From Phycisphaerales bacterium (GTDB taxonomy: Bacteria; Planctomycetota; Phycisphaerae; Phycisphaerales; UBA1924): a DNA stretch of 64,000 bases. The stretch is taken from positions 1 to 64,000 of the forward strand of contig JAJDDI010000068.1 of NCBI GenBank assembly GCA_029260375.1, written 5' to 3'. The position numbers and the translations under genes were made by a program. The notes beneath the pieces were generated by a model that saw nothing but the letters and a program-made list of their open reading frames with translations, searched no databases and had not been told where the DNA came from. Below are positions 1 to 7,260 of the stretch, one piece after another; position 1 is the first letter of the stretch; each line of letters begins with the position of its first letter.

Positions 1-710
1 CCGCCGTGGGCGAAGCAGACGCGGAGGTTGGGCAGCTTGTCGAAGACGCCGCCGAAGATCATGGAGCAGATCGCGCGGGCGGTCTCGGCGGGCATGCCCA
101 CGAGCCAGGGGAGCCAGTACTTGCCCATGTGCTGCTCGCCCATCATGTCCCAGGGGTGGACGAAGACGCCCGCGCCCAGGCGCTCGCAGGCCTGGAAGAC
201 GGGCATGAGGGCGGGCTCGGAGAGGTTCCAGTCGGTGCCGCGGGGCTGCTCGATGTGAGAGCCGATCTCGATGCCCTTGAGGCCAAGGTCGTTCACGCAG
301 CGTTCGAGCTCACGGATGGCCAGGTCCGGGTCCTGCATGGGGAGGGTGCCCAGGCCGACGAATCGCTTGGGGTGGGCCTGGCAGACGGAGGCGATGTGGT
401 CGTTGAGGAAGCGGCAGATCTCGGCGGTGTGCTCGGGCTTGGCCCAGTAGTTGAACATGACGGGGACGGTGGAGAGGACCTGGACGTCCACGCCGGTTTC
501 GTCCATGTCCACGATGCGGTGGGCGTGGTCGAAGCAGTTCTGCGCGATGGTGCGGAAGTTTTTGCCGGAGATGAGCAGGTTGGCGCCGCAGGTGCAGCCG
601 GTCTTGTCCACGATGGGATCGAAATCCACGAAGCGGCCGTAGCCGAACTTAGCGTTGAGGTCGGGCCAGCCTGGGGGGAGTATGTGGGTGTGGAGGTCGA
701 TCTTGTACAT
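1..710 (-). CDS. nbaD: 2-amino-3-carboxymuconate-6-semialdehyde decarboxylase (ACMSD), 3' end beyond window
   Basis: Amidohydrolase-family decarboxylase that converts 2-amino-3-carboxymuconate semialdehyde to 2-aminomuconate semialdehyde in the kynurenine / 3-hydroxyanthranilate pathway; cytoplasmic. About 236 residues are visible of a usual 330 or so; the C-terminus lies outside the window. The N-terminus reads MYKIDLHTHILPPGW, with the metal-binding HxH at residues 7 and 9. Further on are the family-typical stretches around GLGTLPMQDP and the HPWDMMG histidine. The start is the first ATG of the frame; no good Shine-Dalgarno precedes it. The matching dioxygenase lies upstream on the same strand, which supports the assignment, but a 473-bp repeat-bounded unit sits between them. 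Confidence 0.9.
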   Translation of the reverse strand, partial: MYKIDLHTHILPPGWPDLNAKFGYGRFVDFDPIVDKTGCTCGANLLISGKNFRTIAQNCFDHAHRIVDMDETGVDVQVLSTVPVMFNYWAKPEHTAEICRFLNDHIASVCQAHPKRFVGLGTLPMQDPDLAIRELERCVNDLGLKGIEIGSHIEQPRGTDWNLSEPALMPVFQACERLGAGVFVHPWDMMGEQHMGKYWLPWLVGMPAETARAICSMIFGGVFDKLPNLRVCFAHG

Positions 711-720
711 GGGAAGTTTC

Positions 721-752
721 TCAACGCGGAGGGACGCGGAGGGCCGCGGAGG
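721..752 (+). repeat. Left inverted repeat, three CGCGGAGG octamers
   Basis: The octamer CGCGGAGG occurs at 725-732, 735-742 and 745-752, a 10-bp period, preceded by TCAA. The first three bases are the TGA stop codon of the gene read on the minus strand, so the repeat encodes the end of that protein. It matches the right repeat in inverted orientation with one small length difference. Confidence 0.75.
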
Positions 753-1155
753 AGGAGGCTGTGTTCTTGCGTGTCATGGCTCGTCGGACAATGCCGTCTT
801 TGAGTCTTGAGACATTGAAGTTAATGAGGAGGGCGATAGGAAGACCAGAGAGGCGGAGGTAGGTCATAAGCTGCGCCTCGTGGATAGGCGCTAGGCGATC
901 GATGGACTTGAGTTCCAAGATCACGCTTGATGCCACCACGAGGTCAAGACGATAGCCGCAATCGAGCCGGACGCCGTCATACTCTATGGGGAGTGCGACC
1001 TGCCGCTCGAACGGGAGATCAAGCTTGGAGAGTTCGTGTGAGAGGCAGGTTTCGTATGCCGACTCCAGGAGGCCCGGCCCGAGGGACTGATGCACACGGA
1101 TCGCCGCGCCGATGATGGCCTCGGTCAGGTCCCCGCATTCAAGCCCATCATGCAT
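721..1155 (-). CDS. GxxExxY protein (PD-(D/E)XK nuclease-like fold)
   Basis: A 144-residue protein of the GxxExxY family, usually grouped with PD-(D/E)XK nuclease-like proteins; no member has a firmly known role that I can name. The naming motif is seen as GLLESAY near residues 27-33. A nuclease-like core follows, with an Asp in YRLDLVV and then ILELKS about eight residues later, and a QLMTYLRL helix. The ATG at 1155 is preceded by GGAG at 8 nt, and that GGAG lies inside the right inverted repeat. The stop codon lies inside the left repeat, so the gene is framed exactly by the repeats. Nuclease activity is inferred from the fold, not shown. Confidence 0.85.
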   Translation of the reverse strand: MHDGLECGDLTEAIIGAAIRVHQSLGPGLLESAYETCLSHELSKLDLPFERQVALPIEYDGVRLDCGYRLDLVVASSVILELKSIDRLAPIHEAQLMTYLRLSGLPIALLINFNVSRLKDGIVRRAMTRKNTASSSAALRVPPR

Positions 1156-1163
1156 CAGACTTT

Positions 1164-1193
1164 CTCCGCGGCCCTCCGCGACCTCCGCGTTGA
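1164..1193 (-). repeat. Right inverted repeat, supplies the ribosome binding site
   Basis: Read on the minus strand this is TCAA followed by CGCGGAGG, T, CGCGGAGG, GC, CGCGGAG. It is the inverted partner of 721-752; one arm has a one-base spacer where the other has two. Its inner end provides the GGAG that precedes the ATG of the enclosed gene. Confidence 0.75.
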
Positions 1194-1198
1194 TTCCT

Positions 1199-1783
1199 CT
1201 ATGCCTCGACATGCTCGGGGAACGTGAACTCCGTCGCCCGTGTGATGACGTAGCCGCAGCCGTTGCAGGTGCGTCCGGACTCGGGCCCGTTCCAGAAGGT
1301 GTCCATCGCGACATGCAGGTCCTTGTCGATGTGCTTGAGTCGGAACTTGGCCTCGTGGACGAGGTGGTCGCACTCGGGGCAGTACCAGCGGAGGGCGTCG
1401 TCGAGGACCTTCTCGGAGTTGTGGGTGCGAGGGAACTCCACGATGAGGCCGATGGTGTTCTCGGGGCGCTGTGGGCGGTGGGGGACCCACCGGGGGCAGA
1501 GCCACATCTCGCCCTCGCGGATGACGACGTCGCGGGGCTTGTCCTCGCCGCCCTCGTGGACGCTGGGGCGGATGCGGACGACGATGTCGCCCTTGAGCTG
1601 GTAGAAGAGCTCCTCGGTCGGGTTGACGTGGTAGTCGTTGCGGGTGTTGGGGCCCTTGGAGACGAAGACGATGACGTCGTCGGCTTCCCTGTAGAACTGC
1701 TTGTTCATCACCGGCGGCTTGAACTCGTCGGCGTGGTCCTCGATCCACTGCATCAGGTTGAACGGCGGCATGACGCGGGGCAT
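1199..1783 (-). CDS. nbaC: 3-hydroxyanthranilate 3,4-dioxygenase
   Basis: Fe(II)-dependent cupin dioxygenase that opens the ring of 3-hydroxyanthranilate to give the substrate of ACMSD; 194 residues, cytoplasmic. Iron ligands fit His52 and Glu58 (in [12 protein letters not shown]) and His102 (in CPRWVPHRP). The C-terminal rubredoxin-like metal site of bacterial members is intact, with CxxC at 135-138 and 173-176. The ATG at 1783 is preceded by AAGAGGAGG. The stop lies 5 bp from the repeat-bounded GxxExxY unit, which separates it from the decarboxylase gene of the same pathway. Confidence 0.93.
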   Translation of the reverse strand: MPRVMPPFNLMQWIEDHADEFKPPVMNKQFYREADDVIVFVSKGPNTRNDYHVNPTEELFYQLKGDIVVRIRPSVHEGGEDKPRDVVIREGEMWLCPRWVPHRPQRPENTIGLIVEFPRTHNSEKVLDDALRWYCPECDHLVHEAKFRLKHIDKDLHVAMDTFWNGPESGRTCNGCGYVITRATEFTFPEHVEA

Positions 1784-1968
1784 GTCGGGCCTCCTCTTAC
1801 TGGCCTGGATGGTCTTCGTCCGGCAGCGGAGTATAACGGACTCGCAAGGCCGATTTTTGGCGCCCAGTTCCTCGAACGGAGGGCAGGGCGATCGGCACGC
1901 TGGCATTTCTGGCGGGCGTTGCCCATACTGGAGTCCGATCGCATTCTCTTGTACGGGAAGGGCATCCG

Positions 1969-3006
1969 ATGATCAGGCAACTCAGGCTCCTGGGCGCCCT
2001 GGTTCTGGTAACTGGCGTGGGACGGGGGGTTGGTTTCCAGCCATATACGAAGGCGGGTAACGAGCAATCGTCGGATCTGGTCTTCGAGGACACATCGATC
2101 AATCTTGGAACAGTTCTCGGCGATGACGGATGGCACTGGACCGAGTTCCCGGTGACGAATCACGGAACCGAGCCGATCGAGATCGTCAAGTGTTACGGGG
2201 ATTGTGGCGCTCGTGCATGGGCCGCGCAGCGTGTGCTGCAACCAGGTGAGTCGAGCGTCATTCACGCGGCCATGTCAAAGCGAACCATCGGACGCAGGCG
2301 CGTGTCAATCTATGTAGAAACCGATGAACCGCGGTCATCACACCATCGTCTTCGGCTCAACGGATATGTGCGCCCCATTGTGGCGCCACGGGCAAGCGGC
2401 GTGTTCATGTCGGTTGCGAAGGGCGAGGGTGATACTCGCACTGTGAGTATCTACGCGGATCGGGTTGACGTCGAGATTCTTGCCGTGACCACGACTCACC
2501 CCGAGATGCTGGAAGCCTGGATTGGGCAGCGTTCTCTGGAAAGCGTTGACGGGCAGTTTCTCGCCAAGTTCGATCTCAACGTTCGATTCCGTGGAGTTGA
2601 GAAGGCGGGGCAGATCAAGGATGTCAGGATCATCATCGACACGACGGATGCGAGGGCGCCCACGATCGAACTGCCGGTCTCGATTATGGTCCTGCCTGAG
2701 TTGAGGGCCAGATTCCGCTTCTCGCCTCCTGATCAAGAAGGGGTGTGTGTCGGGTCGGCTATCGTCAGGAGTAGATCAGGGTTCGAGTTTGCAATCTTGG
2801 GAGTCGACCTTCCCGATGGCGGCCCGAATAAGGTGATTGTGTCTGATTGGAGCCGGGTTCCCGGCGATGCGTGTACGTACGAAGTGCGCGTCGTACTCCG
2901 GACGCCCGAGCCAATTACTGAAACCAGGCGACGAATCGATCTCCTCGTGGCGACCGATGTGTCAGGCGAGGAGAACGTTCCGGGTATTGGATTCCTGCGC
3001 CGTTGA
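1969..3006 (+). CDS. Secreted DUF1573-type protein
   Basis: 345 residues with an N-terminal hydrophobic signal-like segment (about residues 5-22), then an Ig-like beta domain of the DUF1573 type: a phrase close to LVFEDTSINLGTVLGDDGW, then NHGTEPIEIVK and a 'YVRP' step. The usual cysteine motif of the family is seen in altered form, with cysteines at 75 and 79. The rest is beta-rich with no recognisable domain. A relative with the normal CGCT motif is encoded at 9657-10796. The role is unknown; such proteins are usually exported. The start ATG follows GGGAAGGGC. Confidence 0.7.
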   Translation: MIRQLRLLGALVLVTGVGRGVGFQPYTKAGNEQSSDLVFEDTSINLGTVLGDDGWHWTEFPVTNHGTEPIEIVKCYGDCGARAWAAQRVLQPGESSVIHAAMSKRTIGRRRVSIYVETDEPRSSHHRLRLNGYVRPIVAPRASGVFMSVAKGEGDTRTVSIYADRVDVEILAVTTTHPEMLEAWIGQRSLESVDGQFLAKFDLNVRFRGVEKAGQIKDVRIIIDTTDARAPTIELPVSIMVLPELRARFRFSPPDQEGVCVGSAIVRSRSGFEFAILGVDLPDGGPNKVIVSDWSRVPGDACTYEVRVVLRTPEPITETRRRIDLLVATDVSGEENVPGIGFLRR

Positions 3007-3054
3007 GGCTCCGAGCCTTCCTTGAGTCGGCGGCACAGAGAGCCGTGAAAACGG

Positions 3055-4251
3055 TTACTCCTCGGGCCAGTCGGGCAGCTTGAACTTCTTGTGGACGTGC
3101 GCGGTGTGCTCGTCGTAGTGGTTGGCGACGATCTCGCACATGCCCTGGAGGCTCTGCGCGAAGGCGGGGCCGCCGCGGGGGAGTTGGTCGAGGTCCATGC
3201 CGTCGAGGAGGTAGGCGAAGCGGTTGCGCAGGGCGGCGACGCGCTGCATGCGCCGGGCTTCCTCGGCGCCGGTCCACTCGGGGTGCGCGGGAACGTAGTC
3301 CGGGGGCATCTGGGCGGGGAAGCTGCGCCAGGCGGGGATGCTGGGGTTGGCGGCGGCGTAGACCGCGGTGAAGAAGGCGAGCTCGGTGCCGGCCATGTGC
3401 TCGACGTTCCAGCGCGGGGCGTGGGTGCCGTTGCTGGGCTTGTGGTTCATCTGGTTGGCGCTGAGCGGGGCGAAGGTTTCCTGGCTCCTGGCGTTCTTGC
3501 GGTCGATGGACTTGAGCAGCGCGCCCAGCTTGCCGCGGGCGCGCCAGGGGCGGGGCTCAAGGACTTCGAGGCCCGGGAGGCCGGTCTGGATGTTGGTGCT
3601 GATCGCGGTGGTGTTGCCCACGGCGTCGCGCCGCCCGGCGGCGCCGGCGAGGTGTTCTTCGAACGCCTTGAACTCGCGACCCCTGGGGGAACGAAAGGCG
3701 ATGGGGACGACGAGCCTGGCCGAGGCGGCGGCGATGATGGCGCCCGGGTCCTGGATGCCCACGGGCAGGACGAGCACATCGATCGAAGCGATCTCGGTCG
3801 TGATCGGGTCCGGGATCGAGGCGGCGGCCTCGTCGTTGGTGTAGAGGATGGACATCGCGTCGGCTTGGATGAGCACCCAGAGCGATTCGCCCGCGAACGA
3901 ACGGACGCGGACGGTGTTTGGGGTCGCCTCGAACGCGTCGCTGGCGCCGATGGTCAGGTCCGCCTGGTTCGCGTAGCGGTCGAGTGAGACGTCCAGGTTC
4001 CCGCCGGCGGCGGAGAAGGTGGCGGCGTCCGAGTCGGCGGGCGCCGCGTCGGTGATGACGGTCAGGTCCGCCTCCTGGGCGTCGCCCGCGGTTGCCGAAA
4101 CCGAGACGCTCAGGTTCCACGACGACTCGACGGAGATCGTGTCGCCGCCCCACCAGCGCACGGCGACGGGCATGCCGGGCTCGGCGCTGGCGATGGCGGT
4201 TCCGAGCAAAGGCACAGCCAAGAAGAGGGCGACTCGTGCGAGCGTGCTCAT
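3055..4251 (-). CDS. Secreted protein: degenerate metallo-beta-lactamase-like domain fused to DinB-like domain
   Basis: 398 residues with a signal peptide ending near residue 23. Residues 27-205 resemble UlaG-type MBL proteins, most clearly at SIDVLVLPVG and AAASARLVVPIAF. The metal ligands appear lost: the HxHxDH position reads VITDAAPADSD, and the usual histidine after VVP is an alanine. Residues 265-390 look like a DinB_2 four-helix domain with candidate metal histidines 285, 378 and 382. The ATG at 4251 follows GGAGG at 6 nt. It is the last gene of an apparent three-gene minus-strand run that starts with a serine protease. The MBL call is my reading and less certain than the DinB call. 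Confidence 0.55.
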   Translation of the reverse strand: MSTLARVALFLAVPLLGTAIASAEPGMPVAVRWWGGDTISVESSWNLSVSVSATAGDAQEADLTVITDAAPADSDAATFSAAGGNLDVSLDRYANQADLTIGASDAFEATPNTVRVRSFAGESLWVLIQADAMSILYTNDEAAASIPDPITTEIASIDVLVLPVGIQDPGAIIAAASARLVVPIAFRSPRGREFKAFEEHLAGAAGRRDAVGNTTAISTNIQTGLPGLEVLEPRPWRARGKLGALLKSIDRKNARSQETFAPLSANQMNHKPSNGTHAPRWNVEHMAGTELAFFTAVYAAANPSIPAWRSFPAQMPPDYVPAHPEWTGAEEARRMQRVAALRNRFAYLLDGMDLDQLPRGGPAFAQSLQGMCEIVANHYDEHTAHVHKKFKLPDWPEE

Positions 4252-4296
4252 GGGAGAGCCTCCGGATGTGCGGGACGGGAGTCCCGAGTGTGTGGA

Positions 4297-6108
4297 TCAG
4301 TCGTCGCTGCCGCGGAGCCAGTAGGAGCGCCACACGAAGCCGTCGTCGGTGGCCTGGACCTGGCCGAAGGTGTCGCCGAAGTACTTGGAGATGAGCTCGT
4401 CCGAGGGCATGTCGTCGGCCCATTCGGGCTTGGAATCGGCCATCCACTCCATCATCTCGTCGAGTTCCTCGCCCTCGTAGCCCATGCCCTCGAGCTGGGC
4501 CCGCTGGATCTGCTCCATGTTGTCCATGGTCCACTTGGTCCAGCGGTAGGCCTGGGCGATGTCGGTGTACATGTAGCCCAGGGCGCGGTCGTCGAGCATG
4601 GCGGCGCCCTTGCGGAAGCGCGGCTCGTCGCCAAGGGTGGCGGCGCCCGGGTTGGCGGCGGCTCGCATCGCGTTCTCGATCGACTCGGGCATCCCGATGA
4701 AGATGTGCCCCGCGGCGAGCCCGATGGAGGGCGCGTCCACGCCCATGTCGGCGCCCATGGTGTTGGAATAGATCATGCCGCTGGCGAACTCACGCCCCTC
4801 CATGCCCGGGATGTTGACCAGCAGGTCGCCCATGGCGCCCTCGTCGCTGGTCGTCGCGATGAACAGGTTCTTGGGGCTGTCGGGGGCGAACGGGGTGGTG
4901 TAGTACTGCGTCACCCAGACGTCCTTCCCGAGCGAGGAGAGCACCGGCGCGGCGATGGGGGCGACCATGCCCTCGAACAGCGCCTCGGGCTGGGCCCGCA
5001 TGTCCTCGGGGAGCTGGGCCATCGCGTCACGCACGACCTGGAGGATGCCCTCGAAGTTGATGGTGAAGCGGCTGGCGCTTGCGGCGTCGGGCGAGACGAA
5101 CGCGGGGGGCGTGAAGGCGTCGCCCTGGGTGTCGAACAGGGCGACCAGGCCTTGCTTCTCCGGGACAAGGGCGGCGAAGGTCTGCTCCATCAGGACGCCG
5201 CCGTCGGAGAAGCTCATCGCGGCGCTGACGCTCTGGATGCCGCGGAGGCCGAGCGTTTCGAGCATCTTGTTCGCGTCCACGCCGGGGGGGGCGGACATCT
5301 CCATGCCCTCGACGAAGGCGTCCATGATGACGCCCGGCACGAACACAGCCCAGCCCTGGCTTTTGTCGGGGTGCTGGGCGATGCTGTCGGCGAAGACGGC
5401 GTGGTCGGCGATGCTGTCGATGTCGTCGCCGCCCAGGGCGTCGATCGAGCGCTCGAGGTGCTGGGTGTCAGTGGCGAAAACGAAGACGCCGTCGGCCAGG
5501 GCGAGGGTCATGCTCTCCCACGGGAAGGCGGGGGCCTGCTCCCAGTCGTCTTCCCAATCGTCCTCGTCGTTGTCGTTCGCGTCTTCTTCTTCCGCATCGA
5601 CAACGGGCTCGATGATCCAGAGGCGTGCGTTCTCGTAGGTGTCCTCCCGGACGAGGATGTCGCCTTCCTCCTCGCCCCGCTCGAGGACACGCTCGATGAT
5701 CTCGACGAGGTCGCCCGCGGCGTCCTGGTAATCGGCGAAGAGGACGAAGTCCATGTCGGGGGCGCCCATGATGTCGAACCCGCCGTTGAGGTAGAGCGCG
5801 CCCGCGACCATGCCCTTGGGCTGCTGCACGTCCTCGCGGTCAACGCCGATCTCTTCCATCGCGTCGTCGAACTCGCGTTTGGGCTCTTCGAGGAGCTTGG
5901 CGACGAGGGACTGGATCTGGTCGTCGCGCCAGAAGTCGCCAAAGCCCGAGGCGCTCATGGACTCCATGAGCGAGGACCAGCTGGGGGCGCCGACGGCCAG
6001 GATCGGGGACCCGGGCACGACGTCGGTGATGCGGGTGTCGTCGGCGGCGAGCGCGAGGGTCGCGGTCGACGCGAGGACGAGGGATGCAATCGCGGTGCGG
6101 GGGTTCAT
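4297..6108 (-). CDS. Secreted acidic protein of unknown function (DUF3352-like)
   Basis: 603 residues with a clear signal peptide (MNPRTAIASLVLASTATLALA). The mature protein is acidic, with a run rich in Asp and Glu at about 172-190 (DAEEEDANDNDEDDWEDDWE). The plan recalls DUF3352-like exported proteins of planctomycetes: an opening statement on values 'PGSPILAVGAPSWSSLMESM', then repeated beta/alpha units with 'FADYQDAAGDLVEIIERV' and 'LADGVFVFATD'. I see no catalytic motif. GGAG lies 6 nt before the ATG. The gene follows the protease by 33 bp and precedes the MBL/DinB protein by 45 bp, so the three are probably co-transcribed. Confidence 0.6.
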   Translation of the reverse strand: MNPRTAIASLVLASTATLALAADDTRITDVVPGSPILAVGAPSWSSLMESMSASGFGDFWRDDQIQSLVAKLLEEPKREFDDAMEEIGVDREDVQQPKGMVAGALYLNGGFDIMGAPDMDFVLFADYQDAAGDLVEIIERVLERGEEEGDILVREDTYENARLWIIEPVVDAEEEDANDNDEDDWEDDWEQAPAFPWESMTLALADGVFVFATDTQHLERSIDALGGDDIDSIADHAVFADSIAQHPDKSQGWAVFVPGVIMDAFVEGMEMSAPPGVDANKMLETLGLRGIQSVSAAMSFSDGGVLMEQTFAALVPEKQGLVALFDTQGDAFTPPAFVSPDAASASRFTINFEGILQVVRDAMAQLPEDMRAQPEALFEGMVAPIAAPVLSSLGKDVWVTQYYTTPFAPDSPKNLFIATTSDEGAMGDLLVNIPGMEGREFASGMIYSNTMGADMGVDAPSIGLAAGHIFIGMPESIENAMRAAANPGAATLGDEPRFRKGAAMLDDRALGYMYTDIAQAYRWTKWTMDNMEQIQRAQLEGMGYEGEELDEMMEWMADSKPEWADDMPSDELISKYFGDTFGQVQATDDGFVWRSYWLRGSDD

Positions 6109-6141
6109 TCGCAGCTCCGGGTGGGGGTCTGAGTTCGTGGT

Positions 6142-7125
6142 TTAGCCTTCGGATTCATCGGAATCACGGAGGATGGGGGCCCGCCCGAGGTGCGAGCGTG
6201 TCGGCGCCGGGGTATACATGTGACCCGAGTTTGGGTTGTCCTTGTCGTACGCGAACGCGTCTCGGTTGAGGATGAACTGTCGGATGGAGGAGGCGGGGAT
6301 GGCGAAGTTGAGCCCCTCGCCCATGGGGATGCCCATGTTGGTGACGCCCACGACCTCGCCGCGGAGGTTGAACAGCGGGCCGCCCGAGTTGCCCGGGTTG
6401 ATCTGGGTGTCGGTCTGGATGTACGTCATGCCCTCGAAGGCGCGCTGGGTCGTAGAGATCACGCCGCGCGAGAGGGTGCGCTCGAGCCCGAGCGGGTTGC
6501 CGATGGCGAAGACATCCTGTCCGGCGGCGAGGGTGTCTGACCCGTGGACGAACACGGTTTTGAAGGGCTTGCCATCGGGCTCGGTAATCTTGATCAGCGC
6601 CAGGTCCACGTGGTGGTTGACGGCGAGGATCTCGACGTCCTCGATGACGCGCTTGGCGAAGTCCTCGTCTTCCTGCTGCCAGACGGTCACGCGGATCTTG
6701 GTCTCGCCCTGGACGACGTGGGCGTTGGTCAGCGCGTAGCCGTCGGGGTGGACGATGAACCCGGAGCCGAGCCCGCTGGGGGTGGAGACCTTGATGACGG
6801 CGTCACCAAAGATCTGCGCGAGCGACTCGGGGTCACGCTCGGGCAGGTCCGTGGTGGTCCGAAGGAGCCCGTCGGGGGCCGCCCCGGTGGTGGACTCGGC
6901 CTCGTCGCTGGCCGGGCGATCGATCGTCGCGATCTCGCGCCGGGCGAGTTCCAGGACGCTGGCGCCCAGATCAACCCAGACCGACTCGGAAGTCTCCTTG
7001 AGGATCGGGGCATTGATGACGTTGCCGTTCTGGAGCGTGATGGTGGGGGGTGGGGCGGCGATGGCGGCGCCCGACACGATGGCCAGGGAGACGAGCCAGG
7101 CGGGGACGCTCGGGCGTGTGGGCAT
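6142..7125 (-). CDS. Secreted HtrA-like trypsin-type serine protease without PDZ domain
   Basis: 327 residues with a signal peptide to about residue 23. The catalytic triad is intact: His136 (TNAHVV), Asp174 (VDLALIKI) and Ser247 (GNSGGP). The chain ends about 80 residues after the catalytic serine, so the PDZ domains usual in DegP/HtrA proteases are absent. The region between the signal and the protease (26-105) is a beta-rich segment of unknown role. The ATG at 7125 follows AGGAG. It diverges from the FG-GAP protein across 135 bp and is first in a probable operon with two other secreted proteins, so a periplasmic or surface role is likely. Confidence 0.85.
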   Translation of the reverse strand: MPTRPSVPAWLVSLAIVSGAAIAAPPPTITLQNGNVINAPILKETSESVWVDLGASVLELARREIATIDRPASDEAESTTGAAPDGLLRTTTDLPERDPESLAQIFGDAVIKVSTPSGLGSGFIVHPDGYALTNAHVVQGETKIRVTVWQQEDEDFAKRVIEDVEILAVNHHVDLALIKITEPDGKPFKTVFVHGSDTLAAGQDVFAIGNPLGLERTLSRGVISTTQRAFEGMTYIQTDTQINPGNSGGPLFNLRGEVVGVTNMGIPMGEGLNFAIPASSIRQFILNRDAFAYDKDNPNSGHMYTPAPTRSHLGRAPILRDSDESEG

Positions 7126-7260
7126 GGGGACACTCCTGCTTGCGATCGGCGGTGAGGCCCAACTATAGAGGATTGTCGGCGTCGGCCCCAGCGTGGCGCC
7201 CGGTATCATCCTGCTCGGCCCCCGCCCGATGCACGGAGTGGGGGAAGCCCTGGAGGCGAG

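Larger units (their letters stand above)
721..1193. mobile_element. Candidate mobile unit: GxxExxY gene bounded by inverted repeats
   Basis: The unit consists of one gene and two inverted repeats (721-752 and 1164-1193). It lies between two genes of one catabolic pathway, 5 bp after the stop of one and 10 bp before the start of the next. The same three bases, TTC, flank both ends (718-720 and 1194-1196), which could be a short target duplication or chance. No transposase is present, so any movement would need the encoded nuclease-like protein or a helper in trans. Mobility is an inference from structure. Confidence 0.5.

Noticed and set aside
721-1193. Repeat-bounded unit as a CRISPR array or a classical IS
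   Set aside because: The repeats are inverted, only two, and frame a gene; there is no transposase and no spacer structure.
4288-6132. 614-codon plus-strand frame opposite the acidic secreted protein
   Set aside because: It is rich in Val, Gly, Ala and Asp with no signal, motif or family resemblance. It is the mirror of the real minus-strand gene, which has a signal peptide and a good ribosome site.
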